A DNA stretch of 64,000 bases from Citrobacter freundii ATCC 8090 = MTCC 1658 = NBRC 12681 (lineage in GTDB: Bacteria; Pseudomonadota; Gammaproteobacteria; Enterobacterales; Enterobacteriaceae), in assembly GCF_011064845.1 (NCBI RefSeq), contig NZ_CP049015.1, positions 3,162,001 through 3,226,000 of the forward strand. The letters are read 5' to 3'. A program made the translations under genes and the position numbers. Below, in pieces: positions 53,958 to 62,886 of the stretch. Each line of letters opens with the position of its first letter. Within the stretch, counting starts at the first letter, position 1. Under the pieces are notes generated by a model. It made no database searches. It saw nothing but the letters and a program-made list of their open reading frames with translations, and had not been told where the DNA came from.

Positions 53958-55320
53958 CATGCCGCCCTCCCCGATTTTTGGGCTGAATTTTCCCAAGGCA
54001 GCCGTGATACGTCTCACGGTACTTCGCGCTCATGTCTTTACCCGTTTCATACATGGCGGCAATCACCTCATCGAGCGAAACGCATGGCTCGCTGACACGG
54101 CTCATCGCCATCGTTGCGGCGTTAATCGCTTTTACGGACGAAATCGCGTTTCGTTCGACGCAGGGAATTTGTACCTGCCCGCCAAGCGGATCGCAGGTCA
54201 GTCCGAGATGGTGCTCCATGGTGATTTCTGCGGCATTCAGCACCTGAGCAACTGACGCCCCCATCAGTTCTGCTAATCCGGCTGCGGCCATCGAACTGGC
54301 CACGCCGATCTCTCCCTGACACCCAACCTCAGAACCTAAAATAGACGCGTTTTGTTTGAACAGTAGCGCGATGGCGCCAGCGGTGAGGAAAAAGCGGATA
54401 ACCGATGCGCTATCCAACTTACAGACAAACTTATCGTACCAACTGAGGACCGCAGGGATGATACCGCTCGCACCATTGGTCGGCGCGGTCACCACTCGCC
54501 CTCCAGCGGCGTTTTCCTCGCTGACGGCAATCGCAAACGCATTCACCCAGTTGAGGTTGGTGAGAAAGTCGTTAGCAGAGGGTTTCATTGCCAGTAATTT
54601 ATAGAGCGAGCAGGCCCTGCGCGGCACCTGATACGAGCCGGGCAGTAGGCCTTCAGTATGCAGACCACGATGGACTGCCTGCTGCATTACCGCCCAAACA
54701 TGCGCGAAATAGTCATGCAACGCCGCCTGGGAATGCACCTGTAATTCATTTTTCATCATTAATGCCGCAACGGATAATCCATTACGCTGACACAGCGCCT
54801 GCAGCTGCGCGGCATTTTGAAACGCAAAAGGAAATGCGTTTTTTTGCGCGGCTCTCTCGGGCGCCGGCTCGCCGGGTTTGCGAACCTGTCCGGCGCCGGT
54901 TGAAAACCATGTTTCTTCATACAACGTAAAATAATCATCCCTGGCACGAAACGTCATCGCATAGGGATGGCCAGAATGCGGTTGTTGATTCGGCTTAATC
55001 GCGACCGTCACGGTAACTGAAGGAGAAAGCGTCAGGGTGCCGTCCTGTTCAGCACGTTTAATGAGATCCATCTGCTGGCGTAAATCAACATCATCCGGCT
55101 GATTGCCCAACAGCCCCAGATAAAGAGCGATATCAACGTTATGACACTTGCGGCTTAATGAGAGCGCGCCGTATAGCTCAACCTCGATTTCTCGCGTTAG
55201 CGGTAAGATCTCCTGTAGCTTTAATTGTGAAATGAAGTTAAACGCGGCACGCATTGGCCCTACTGTTCTTGAACTGGAAGGCCCAATGACGACTTTAAAA
55301 ATATCAATACAACTTTCCAT
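53950..55320 (-). CDS. L-serine dehydratase-like iron-sulfur enzyme (SdaA family, altered active-site motifs)
   Basis: 456 aa from [10 protein letters not shown] (SdaA is 454); upstream in-frame Met codons are unlikely starts. Members convert L-serine to pyruvate and ammonia with a [4Fe-4S] cluster. Cluster cysteines are kept (C334 in EVGCQGE, C376 in GLTCDP, C387 in IPCVERN) with the 42- and 11-residue spacings of the family. However, the near-invariant SSSHT reads SSSRT (R18, codon AGA) and GHHTD reads CHNVD (N61), and NGACGI reads NGASGI. The C-terminus also diverges and lacks the usual near-terminal Cys. No frameshift. It may be a serine dehydratase with altered specificity, or act on a related beta-substituted amino acid. 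Confidence 0.85.
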   Translation of the reverse strand: MESCIDIFKVVIGPSSSRTVGPMRAAFNFISQLKLQEILPLTREIEVELYGALSLSRKCHNVDIALYLGLLGNQPDDVDLRQQMDLIKRAEQDGTLTLSPSVTVTVAIKPNQQPHSGHPYAMTFRARDDYFTLYEETWFSTGAGQVRKPGEPAPERAAQKNAFPFAFQNAAQLQALCQRNGLSVAALMMKNELQVHSQAALHDYFAHVWAVMQQAVHRGLHTEGLLPGSYQVPRRACSLYKLLAMKPSANDFLTNLNWVNAFAIAVSEENAAGGRVVTAPTNGASGIIPAVLSWYDKFVCKLDSASVIRFFLTAGAIALLFKQNASILGSEVGCQGEIGVASSMAAAGLAELMGASVAQVLNAAEITMEHHLGLTCDPLGGQVQIPCVERNAISSVKAINAATMAMSRVSEPCVSLDEVIAAMYETGKDMSAKYRETYHGCLGKIQPKNRGGRHEI

Positions 55321-55536
55321 TTTAGACCCATCCCTGTTAGTCAAAATAGAATATACCGCCAGTAGCAACAGACCGTGACGTGTATATCAAAAATGATACC
55401 TTTCAGACTTTGTTTATTTATTGGTATAAAAAACAATACTATTTTATCTTTTTTTTAACATTCACATCTGTGATAAAGCAGGATTCAATCGTCACCCTCT
55501 ACTATTACAATAACCTTAATTTACAGGAGTGACATA
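55321..55536. promoter_or_regulatory. Divergent promoter region with two candidate operators
   Basis: AT-rich region between the two divergent operons. Inverted repeats GTAT-N10-ATAC (55382-55399) and GTAT-N8-ATAC (55424-55439) both have A-rich centres, with midpoints 41 bp apart, about four helical turns. They are candidate sites for the XRE protein. AGGAG at 55525-55529 serves the phosphatase gene. Confidence 0.5.
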
Positions 55537-56424
55537 ATGGCAATTATTTATTTTATTAGTGCAAAAGATCCTGAAAAACTTCAGGCATGGCTGCACAATA
55601 CATTTCTAAATACCGAGACCAAACAATATCCGTGCGCACTGGAACAATTATCTATAGCCGCATTCAATAAACCGTATTTAAAATTATCAATACCCGATGA
55701 AATATTCACCGATGACATATACAAGAAACTAAGGGCTACATCGTTCACTCAGCAATTTGATTTTTTCCTAAAACCGCAAATCATCCCGATGAACGGGATC
55801 ATCGCCTTTGACATGGACTCGACGTTTATCGAGGAAGAAGGTGTGGATGAGATTGCCCGCGCGCTAGGCATCACCGATCAGATAACGAAACTGACGCAGC
55901 AAGCGATGGAAGGAAAACTGGATTTCAATAACAGTTTCACCCGGCGCATCGGAATGTTAAAAGGGACACACATCCATGTCATTAATGCCGTATGCGATCG
56001 GATGACGGCCTCTCCCGGCATCACCACCATTTTGCCATTCCTCAAGCAAAAAGGATTTAAAACAGCGATCATTTCCGGCGGACTGGATATTTTCACCCAC
56101 CGCTTACAACAGAAATATCAGCTGGACTATATATTTTCAAATACCGTTGAAGTCAGGAATGGTATGCTGACAGATAATATTTCCGCGCCAATCATGAATG
56201 CAGAAAATAAGCAAAAAACATTGGCCATGCTTGCCGACTCTCTGCAGATGCCTCAGCATAATATTATCGCCTGCGGTGATGGCGCCAACGATATTCCCAT
56301 GCTCACGTATGCTGGCACTGGTATTGCCTGGCGAGCAAAACCCGCGGTCAGAAATTTAATTAACAATCAGATTAATTTTCACGGATTCGAGTCGCTTTTG
56401 TTCTTTATCGAAAATGGATTATAA
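55537..56424 (+). CDS. SerB-like HAD phosphatase (putative phosphoserine phosphatase)
   Basis: 295 aa. The HAD-IB motifs match phosphoserine phosphatase: motif I FDMDSTFIEEEGVDEIA (nucleophile D92, acid D94), motif II Ser in IISGG (S180), motif III Lys in NKQKT (K225/K227) and motif IV GDGANDIPM (247-255). The core is preceded by about 85 residues of a divergent SerB-like N-terminal domain. It is AT-richer than the core genes. Since serB lies elsewhere in enterobacteria, this is an extra copy. It would release serine and phosphate from O-phosphoserine; specificity is inferred. The OPA-family gene follows after 31 bases. Confidence 0.87.
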   Translation: MAIIYFISAKDPEKLQAWLHNTFLNTETKQYPCALEQLSIAAFNKPYLKLSIPDEIFTDDIYKKLRATSFTQQFDFFLKPQIIPMNGIIAFDMDSTFIEEEGVDEIARALGITDQITKLTQQAMEGKLDFNNSFTRRIGMLKGTHIHVINAVCDRMTASPGITTILPFLKQKGFKTAIISGGLDIFTHRLQQKYQLDYIFSNTVEVRNGMLTDNISAPIMNAENKQKTLAMLADSLQMPQHNIIACGDGANDIPMLTYAGTGIAWRAKPAVRNLINNQINFHGFESLLFFIENGL

Positions 56425-56455
56425 CCCCACAAGCACTGTCTGAAGGGAAGATCAT

Positions 56456-57778
56456 ATGAGCTTGAAATCATTTATATTCAGCCAGGCTGATAAGCCGGTT
56501 GTAAAAGAAAAAAAAGAGATTGACCATACTTACAAAAAATTCAGGATAGAGATTATTACCTCGGTTTTTATCTCTTACGCGGTCTTTTATTTAACACGTA
56601 AAAACTTCTCAGCCGCCATGCCGGCCATGCTGTCAGATACCACTCTGACCGCAGAAGATTTTGCCATCATGTCTTCACTGTTTTACATCCTGTATGGCTC
56701 AATGAAGTTTGTTGGCGGCATGCTGGTTGATAAAATCAATCCGAAAGCCATGACCGGCCCGGTGCTCATTGGCGTGGGGATCGTTAATATTCTGTTTGGT
56801 TTTTCCGACAGCGTTGCCGCGTTTTATGTGTTGTACAGCCTCAATGCTATCCTCCAGGGCACCAGTTTTCCACCAATGGCAAAGATCATGGCATCCTGGT
56901 TTTCCAAGAATGAACGCGGACGTTGGTGGGCGGTCGTTGAAGCGGCGCATAATATTGGCGGGAGTCTCGCCCCACTGCTGACAAGTTTCGCGATTGTCTG
57001 GAGCGGTAGCTGGAAAATGGGTTTTTATGTACCGGGCGCAATCTCCTTGCTGATGGGGATCGTAGCGCTCTTTACGATTAAAGACCGTCCCGGGACCTTA
57101 GGTTTGCCTAACGTTGGCGAATGGCGTAAGGATCCAACAGAGCTTGCCCAAGTGAAAGCCAGTCCGGTAAATCTCTCCTTTTGGCAGATTTTCGTCAAAT
57201 ATATCCTGATTAACCCATTAGTGTGGATTATTATCATTGGCGATATGTCCGTTTATATTGCCCGCACCATCCTCAATGACTGGCCGCAAATTTACTATTC
57301 TCAGGTACATGGCTGGAGCCTGATTAAAGCCAACTCCATTATCTCGTGGTTTGAAGCCGGTGGACTTGCCGGAGGGTTACTGGCGGGTTACTTATCTGAC
57401 TTTATGTTTAAAAGTAACCGCTGGATGACAGGCTTAATATTCGCATTAATGCTGTGCGTATGTATTACCTTAATCCCACTGGTTCAGGATACCTCATATA
57501 CCATTACGGCCATTCTCTTCACCATTATGGGTTTCGCCCTGTACGGGCCGCATATGCTTTTTGCCGTAGGTTGTCTGGACGTCACTCACAAAGATGCGGC
57601 GGGATCGATAACTGGCTTCCGCGGATTGTTTAGCTATGTCGGCGCGGCGTTAGCGGGCGTACCGGTGATATTAGTGAAGAACAACTGGGAGTGGTCTGGA
57701 GTCTATCTCTATGCCGTGATCGCAATCCTGTTAACCACCTTGTCACTGGCCTTACTCGCCAAATTCCATCGACTATAA
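56456..57778 (+). CDS. OPA-family (GlpT/UhpT/UhpC-like) organophosphate transporter
   Basis: 440 aa, 12 predicted helices. Organophosphate:phosphate antiporter family: YLTRKNFSAAMP at 45-56 (R48) and VYIARTILNDW with R270 correspond to the two substrate-phosphate-binding arginines of GlpT (R45, R269). The loop GLPNVGEWRKDPTE (216-229) resembles UhpC, which is a receptor, so a sensor role cannot be excluded. No UhpA/UhpB-like partner is encoded here, which favours transport. Operon with the phosphatase suggests exchange of a phosphorylated compound such as phosphoserine for phosphate. Confidence 0.88.
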   Translation: MSLKSFIFSQADKPVVKEKKEIDHTYKKFRIEIITSVFISYAVFYLTRKNFSAAMPAMLSDTTLTAEDFAIMSSLFYILYGSMKFVGGMLVDKINPKAMTGPVLIGVGIVNILFGFSDSVAAFYVLYSLNAILQGTSFPPMAKIMASWFSKNERGRWWAVVEAAHNIGGSLAPLLTSFAIVWSGSWKMGFYVPGAISLLMGIVALFTIKDRPGTLGLPNVGEWRKDPTELAQVKASPVNLSFWQIFVKYILINPLVWIIIIGDMSVYIARTILNDWPQIYYSQVHGWSLIKANSIISWFEAGGLAGGLLAGYLSDFMFKSNRWMTGLIFALMLCVCITLIPLVQDTSYTITAILFTIMGFALYGPHMLFAVGCLDVTHKDAAGSITGFRGLFSYVGAALAGVPVILVKNNWEWSGVYLYAVIAILLTTLSLALLAKFHRL

Positions 57779-57792
57779 GCCAGCCATAACAG

Positions 57793-57819
57793 GACAGTGG
57801 CGCCATCGCCGCTGTCTTT
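57793..57819 (+). terminator. Hairpin after the OPA transporter gene
   Basis: GACAGTGGCG pairs with CGCCGCTGTC (10 bp, one G-U) around CCAT, followed by TTTC, 14 bases after the stop. The T tract is short. A polypyrimidine run (57849-57910) follows. Confidence 0.65.
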
Positions 57820-57958
57820 CGGTTGGGTTCTTTCAGCGTCAAAAAGGTGTCCATCTTCTTCATCCCTCCATCATTCCTTCACTTTTTCTCCTTTTTTCTT
57901 CCTTCACTATCTTATTGATTAAAAAAGTATTTCACCCCAAATCAAATCAAACACAAAT

Positions 57959-58006
57959 GATTTCTATTATCATTTGTGTTTACAAATATTCATACTTTTG
58001 TACAAT
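57959..58006 (+). promoter_or_regulatory. Promoter and putative Fur box of the TonB receptor gene
   Basis: A -35 TTTACA (57979-57984) and -10 TACAAT (58001-58006) are separated by 16 bases. GATTTCTATTATCATTTGT (57959-57977) just upstream matches the 19-bp Fur consensus at 11 positions by hand count. This suggests iron repression, as usual for catecholate receptors. Confidence 0.6.
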
Positions 58007-58102
58007 CCTCCCGCTTCTTTACTGAAAAGAGTCCTTAAAAGACAAATACATACAATTGTCATGGCCTTTCACATGACGCGCAGTTTGATTCATTTAAATG
58101 GA

Positions 58103-60097
58103 ATGATACAAATGACTATACCTCACGTTAAGGCTGTAGCTGCCGCAGTATGCGTCGCCAGTCTCCCATCACTCGGCTATGCCGCTGAACAAGATACCGT
58201 GGTAGTTACCGCTACCGGCTTTGAGCAGAAAATTCAGGATGCCCCGGCTTCGATATCTGTTATTACCAAGCAGCAGATTGAGGACAAAGCCTATCGCGAT
58301 GTCACCGATGCGCTAAAAGATGTCCCTGGCGTCGTCGTCACCGGCGGGGGGAGCAGCAGCGATATCAGTATTCGCGGTATGGCTTCGCAATACACGCTCT
58401 TCCTGGTCAACGGTAAACGCATCAGCACCCGCGGCACACGTCCTAATAGCGACAACTCAGGTATTGAACAAGGTTGGCTGCCGCCGCTTGAATCCATCGA
58501 GCGTATCGAAGTCATCCGTGGCCCGATGTCATCCCTGTACGGCTCCGACGCGATGGGCGGTGTCATTAACGTCATCACCAAGAAAGTGTCGAATACCAAA
58601 GCCTGGACCGGTTCTCTGCACGGCGATGCCACTTTCCAGGAAGACAGAGACTCTGGCGATATTTACCAGACCAACGCCTATGCGTCTGGGCCACTGATTG
58701 ACGGATTACTTGGCGCGAAGGTGACCGGTTTATTCTCCCATCGGGCGGAAGATAAAATCCTCAATGGCTACAATGAACAGCGTATGCGTAACGGGGGCTT
58801 AACCCTGAACTTTACGCCAGACGATAAAAACGATATCGATTTCGATTACGCACGTGAATTGCAGGATCGCGACAGTACCCCAGGCAAATCTATGGCTGAG
58901 GAAAACTGTCGTAACGGAAGCTGTAAGCCGAACAGCAAAAGCGAAAGCAAGTATGTGCACACGACATATTCACTAACCCACAGCGGTTATTACGACGACT
59001 TCAACTCCACCAGCTATGTCCAGCAGGAAGAGAGCGAAAACCCGGGTCGCCAGATGAAGTCCTACAACACGATTTTCAATAACCAGAACCAGGTATTCCT
59101 TGGAGCGCATACCCTGACGCTAGGCGGGCAATACCGTTATGAAAAACTGCGCGATAACGGCAACCAGCTGCAAGCGGCTGATGGGCTGAACAAACTGACC
59201 CGCTGGAGCTGGGCGTTGTTTGCTGAAGATGAATGGGCCGTTACCGATACCTTTACGCTGACCGGCGGTCTGCGTATGGATAAGGATGAAAACTACGGTG
59301 ACAACTGGACGCCACGCGGCTATGGCGTATGGCATCTGAGCGATCAATGGACCTTAAAAGGCGGCGTTTCGGCGGGCTATCGCGCCCCGGATCTGCGCCA
59401 GTCATCAGCAAACTGGGGACAGGTCACCGGCGGCGGTCGTCTGAACGGAATCATTGTCGGCAACCCGGACCTGAAGCCGGAGAAAAGCCTCAGCGAAGAA
59501 ATCGGCTTACTGTGGGATAACGGCGATAACCTCAACGCAGGCGTCACCCTGTTCAATACCGACTTCAAGAACAAAATCACTGAAGTGCGCCGTTGTAACA
59601 GCAGTTCCGATCCGGCCTGCACCATCGGCAATACCCATTATGACTTCGTCAGCGATCGCGTTAACGTCGATAAAGCCAATATGCGTGGCGTAGAATCCAC
59701 CTTCGGCTGGAAAATAACCTCTGACGTCAACTGGACTGCGAACTACACCTACACGGAATCTGAGCAGAAAAGCGGTCAGTTCTCCGGCCAGCCGTTGAAC
59801 AAAATGCCGAAGCATATGTTTAACACGACGCTGGACTGGCAGGCCACGCAAGATCTCGGTTTCTGGAGCCGCCTGAATCTGCGTGGAAAAACGTCTGAAT
59901 ACCTGAGCCGTACTTCCATGGCACAGGGTACGCCGTCCTATACGCAGGTCGATGTGGGTTTACGTTACTATGCCACCAAGGATCTGTTGATGACCGCTGG
60001 CGTGTATAACGTGCTGGATAAGCAAATCGATTACGATACCTACGACACCGTTCTCGATGGTCGTCGTTACACGGTTGGCATGACATACAGCTTCTAA
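58103..60097 (+). CDS. CirA/IrgA-like TonB-dependent catecholate siderophore receptor
   Basis: About 664 aa from MIQMTIPHVK (or 661 from MTIPHVK). A signal peptide ends near SLGYA/AEQDT, and a TonB-box-like DTVVVTATG follows. The plug domain (APASISVITKQQIEDKAYRD...RGPMSSLYGSDAMGGVINVITKK) and the 22-strand beta-barrel ending VGMTYSF (C-terminal Phe) are complete. Two Cys pairs (CRNGSC; CNSSSDPAC) lie in predicted loops. It occupies the cirA position but is clearly divergent from K-12 CirA and is convergent with lysP. Likely imports iron complexed to catecholates, and may also bind a colicin. Confidence 0.85.
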   Translation: MIQMTIPHVKAVAAAVCVASLPSLGYAAEQDTVVVTATGFEQKIQDAPASISVITKQQIEDKAYRDVTDALKDVPGVVVTGGGSSSDISIRGMASQYTLFLVNGKRISTRGTRPNSDNSGIEQGWLPPLESIERIEVIRGPMSSLYGSDAMGGVINVITKKVSNTKAWTGSLHGDATFQEDRDSGDIYQTNAYASGPLIDGLLGAKVTGLFSHRAEDKILNGYNEQRMRNGGLTLNFTPDDKNDIDFDYARELQDRDSTPGKSMAEENCRNGSCKPNSKSESKYVHTTYSLTHSGYYDDFNSTSYVQQEESENPGRQMKSYNTIFNNQNQVFLGAHTLTLGGQYRYEKLRDNGNQLQAADGLNKLTRWSWALFAEDEWAVTDTFTLTGGLRMDKDENYGDNWTPRGYGVWHLSDQWTLKGGVSAGYRAPDLRQSSANWGQVTGGGRLNGIIVGNPDLKPEKSLSEEIGLLWDNGDNLNAGVTLFNTDFKNKITEVRRCNSSSDPACTIGNTHYDFVSDRVNVDKANMRGVESTFGWKITSDVNWTANYTYTESEQKSGQFSGQPLNKMPKHMFNTTLDWQATQDLGFWSRLNLRGKTSEYLSRTSMAQGTPSYTQVDVGLRYYATKDLLMTAGVYNVLDKQIDYDTYDTVLDGRRYTVGMTYSF

Positions 60098-60109
60098 GTC
60101 TGACGCAAT

Positions 60110-60143
60110 AAAAAACCCCGGCACTCATCATGCCGGGGTTTTT
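60110..60143. terminator. Bidirectional terminator between the TonB receptor and lysP
   Basis: CCCCGGCA (60116-60123) and TGCCGGGG (60131-60138) pair perfectly, flanked by A6 and T5. Confidence 0.92.
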
Positions 60144-60161
60144 GTTATGCTTTTTATACTG

Positions 60162-61631
60162 TTATTTCTTCACGCGACCCGGGAATTTCATTTCGCTGTA
60201 GCGAACAAAATGAGTTCCTTTGGTCAGCTTATAGCCAAACCAGATAATCAGGAACAGCGGGATACCAATATAGGTAGCCATCACGCCGCCCCAGTCAATG
60301 CTGTCTTTCAGGAACGCTTCGTAGTTCTGGCCGAGAGTGATAATCAGGCACAGCACAAAGGCGAAGATCGGACCCAGCGGGAAGAAGCCAGAACGGTACG
60401 GCAGATCCTTCACATCGTGGCCCTGCAGCACATAACCGCGACGGAAGCGATAGTGGCTAATGGCGATCCCCAGCCAGGCGATAAAGCCGGTCATCCCGGA
60501 GGTATTCAGCAGCCACAGGTATACGGTCTGGTTGCCAAACATCGAGGTCAGGAAGCACAGCCCCGCCACCACGGTGGTCGCATACAGCGCGTTACGCGGT
60601 ACGCCGCCGCGAGACAGTTTGCCGAAAATACGTGGCGCTTTACCGTCACATGCCAGGGTGTAAAGCATACGCGTCGAGGCATACATCCCGGAGTTACCTG
60701 CAGACAGTACCGCCGTCAGAATAACCGCGTTCATCACCGCCGCAGCAGACAGCAGACCCGCATGCTGGAATACCAGCGTGAACGGGCTAACGCTGATGTC
60801 TTTCACATCGTTACGCAGCAGGCTTGGATCGGTGTACGGAATAATCAGGCTGATAATCAAAATCGCGAACACATAGAACAGCAGGATTCGCCAGAATACC
60901 TGACGTACCGCACGTGGAATGTTCTTTTCAGGATCTTCAGATTCACCTGCCGCGATACCGATAAGCTCCGTCCCCTGGAAGGAGAAGCCGACGATCATCG
61001 CCACACCAATCATCGCAGCAAAACCACCGGCAAACGGTGCATCACCGGTCGTCCAGTTGCTCCAGCCCACCGGCTGAGCGCCTTTGAAGATACCGAAAAT
61101 CATCATTACGCCAACTACGATGAAGATAATGACAGTGGTAACTTTGATCAGTGAGAACCAATATTCCGCTTCACCAAATCCGCGAACGGAAATGTAGTTC
61201 AGCAGGAAGATCACGCCGAGGAACAGCGCACTCCAGATCCAACCCGGCGTGTCCGGGAACCACCAGCTCATCACCAGCTGTGCGGCCACCAGGTCAACGG
61301 CAATCGTTACCGCCCAGTTGTACCAGTAGTTCCAGCCCAGCGCGAAGCCAAAGCCTTCTTCTACGTAGTTCTGACCGTAGGTGGAAAACGAGCCAGAAAC
61401 CGGCATATAAGCCGCCAGTTCACCGAGGCTGGTCATCAGGAAATACACCATCAGACCGATCAGAATATAAGAGAACAACGCGCCGCCAGGACCCGCTGCA
61501 GAAATAGTTGCACCAGATGCAACGAAAAGACCTGTACCGATGGAGCCTCCAATGGCAATCATCGTCAGGTGACGCGCCTTCAGTTCACGACGTAGCGTGG
61601 GCGCTTCTGTGGTTTTAGTTTCGGAAACCAT
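60162..61631 (-). CDS. lysP: LysP, lysine-specific permease
   Basis: 489 aa, E. coli length. APC amino-acid permease with 12 helices, beginning with the hydrophilic ETKTTEAPTLRRELKARHL tail; the IGGSIGTGLFVASG motif (about residues 27-40) and SFQGTELIGIAAGE segment are clear. Imports L-lysine and in E. coli also regulates CadC. The antisense 335-aa ORF is a shadow. Confidence 0.97.
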   Translation of the reverse strand: MVSETKTTEAPTLRRELKARHLTMIAIGGSIGTGLFVASGATISAAGPGGALFSYILIGLMVYFLMTSLGELAAYMPVSGSFSTYGQNYVEEGFGFALGWNYWYNWAVTIAVDLVAAQLVMSWWFPDTPGWIWSALFLGVIFLLNYISVRGFGEAEYWFSLIKVTTVIIFIVVGVMMIFGIFKGAQPVGWSNWTTGDAPFAGGFAAMIGVAMIVGFSFQGTELIGIAAGESEDPEKNIPRAVRQVFWRILLFYVFAILIISLIIPYTDPSLLRNDVKDISVSPFTLVFQHAGLLSAAAVMNAVILTAVLSAGNSGMYASTRMLYTLACDGKAPRIFGKLSRGGVPRNALYATTVVAGLCFLTSMFGNQTVYLWLLNTSGMTGFIAWLGIAISHYRFRRGYVLQGHDVKDLPYRSGFFPLGPIFAFVLCLIITLGQNYEAFLKDSIDWGGVMATYIGIPLFLIIWFGYKLTKGTHFVRYSEMKFPGRVKK

Positions 61632-61826
61632 GTGAAAATGCTATCCATCCAAAAAATGAGGCGCGATTGTAGCAGACGAAACGGCATTCTTCCGGCACAA
61701 ATGCGCTGTTATAAGAGACCTTCATGACTGGCCGCGGATTATAAGTAAAGCAGAAAATAGAGGGGGCAAGGCGGTTAAAACGTAACCGCCATTATGCAAA
61801 AAGGAGTCGCTACGACAGTGAACGTC

Positions 61827-62708
61827 CTATTCCCCCTGCTCTACCTGGTCGCTGTAGTGCAAAAAGCGCGTAATGGCATTGGAGATATGTTTTTGTCGAT
61901 GATGAACACGCCACAGCGTGCGGACCAAACGTGGAAGCGGCACAGGAACTTCGCTCAGCGTTCCCGCCTGTAACTGCTCGGCAATGACCCGCCGTGACAA
62001 ACAGCTGATCCCAAGGCCATGGCGCACTGCATGCTTAATGGCCTCGGAGTTACCCAACTCCATTGCCATCTGAAATCTCGGCAAATGAGACAACAGCAGG
62101 TAATCCACCAGTTCACGCGTACCCGATCCTCGTTCACGCAGGATCCACGGCGAAGCAGCCAGTTGTTCCAGCGTAACGGGTCCCTTTGTAAGCGGTGACG
62201 ACGGTGCGGCGAACACCACCAGCTCGTCTTCCAGCCACGGTTCAGAGATAATTTCCGTACTGTGACACGGCCCTTCAATCAGCCCGATGTCTACCCGGAA
62301 ATCCAGCACCGCATTGATCACGTCCTGGCTGTTGCCCACGCTAAGCTCCAGCGGCAAATCAGGGAAATCATGCCGATAGCGGGCGATCATGGCAGGGAGA
62401 ATATAGTTGCCAATGGTGCTACTGGCATAAACCCGGATAGCGCCATTATCTTCGCGGAAAAGCTGTTCGATTTCGGTCGTTTGCTCGAGTAGCGCCAGCG
62501 CCCGTGGGTAGAGCAAGCGCCCGTGTTCGTTGACCACCAATCGTTTACCAACACGGTCAAACAGTTGCACGCCGAGTTGCCCTTCCAGATCGGTAAGTGC
62601 CGCACTCACCGCCGACTGCGACAATGCCAGCATGACAGACGCCTGGGTCGTTGAGCCGCTTTTTAATACCTCAGCAAACACTTCAAGTTGTCGCAGGGTG
62701 ATATGCAT
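61827..62708 (-). CDS. yeiE: YeiE, LysR-type regulator
   Basis: 293 aa, E. coli length. N-terminal LysR HTH ([30 protein letters not shown]) and effector domain ([17 protein letters not shown] onward). Divergent from yeiH, with their promoters in 62709-62886. Homologues have been linked to sulfite response and yeiH control, and to iron; role here not tested. Confidence 0.95.
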   Translation of the reverse strand: MHITLRQLEVFAEVLKSGSTTQASVMLALSQSAVSAALTDLEGQLGVQLFDRVGKRLVVNEHGRLLYPRALALLEQTTEIEQLFREDNGAIRVYASSTIGNYILPAMIARYRHDFPDLPLELSVGNSQDVINAVLDFRVDIGLIEGPCHSTEIISEPWLEDELVVFAAPSSPLTKGPVTLEQLAASPWILRERGSGTRELVDYLLLSHLPRFQMAMELGNSEAIKHAVRHGLGISCLSRRVIAEQLQAGTLSEVPVPLPRLVRTLWRVHHRQKHISNAITRFLHYSDQVEQGE

Positions 62709-62735
62709 AGTCGTTTTCCACCGGATAACCGTTAC

Positions 62736-62798
62736 TTATACCCTAAATAATTCGAGTTGCAGCCAGCGCACATGCAACCTGAAGTATGACGGGTATAC
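62736..62798. repeat. Short dispersed palindromic repeat (TACCCTAAATAATTCGAG type)
   Basis: TATACCCTAAATAATTCGAG, then GTTGCA...TGCAAC, ending CTGAAGTATGACGGGTATA. This is a compact, centrally deleted copy of a repeat seen many times in enterobacterial intergenic regions. It sits in the yeiE-yeiH promoter region and may affect spacing or mRNA folding. Confidence 0.7.
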
Positions 62799-62886
62799 CA
62801 CTTATATAGATTAATTATAAATATATAATCAATTTTATTTTTAAACCACTTCGCCGTACTCTTTTACCCAGATAAAGGAGAAGGAT

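Noticed and set aside
53571..55320. Toxin-antitoxin pair (HipB-like XRE plus partner)
   Set aside because: The coupled partner is clearly a serine dehydratase homologue, not a HipA or RelE-type toxin.
53950..55320. Pseudogene of sdaA
   Set aside because: Full length, no frameshift, cluster cysteines kept; changed residues look like divergence rather than decay.
55480..55500. CRP site (TCACATCTGTGA) upstream of the phosphatase gene
   Set aside because: Half-sites are in the wrong order and spacing for the CRP consensus.
60147..61154. 335-aa ORF on the plus strand opposite lysP
   Set aside because: Antisense shadow of lysP with no recognisable domain; composition is His/Gln/Arg-rich.
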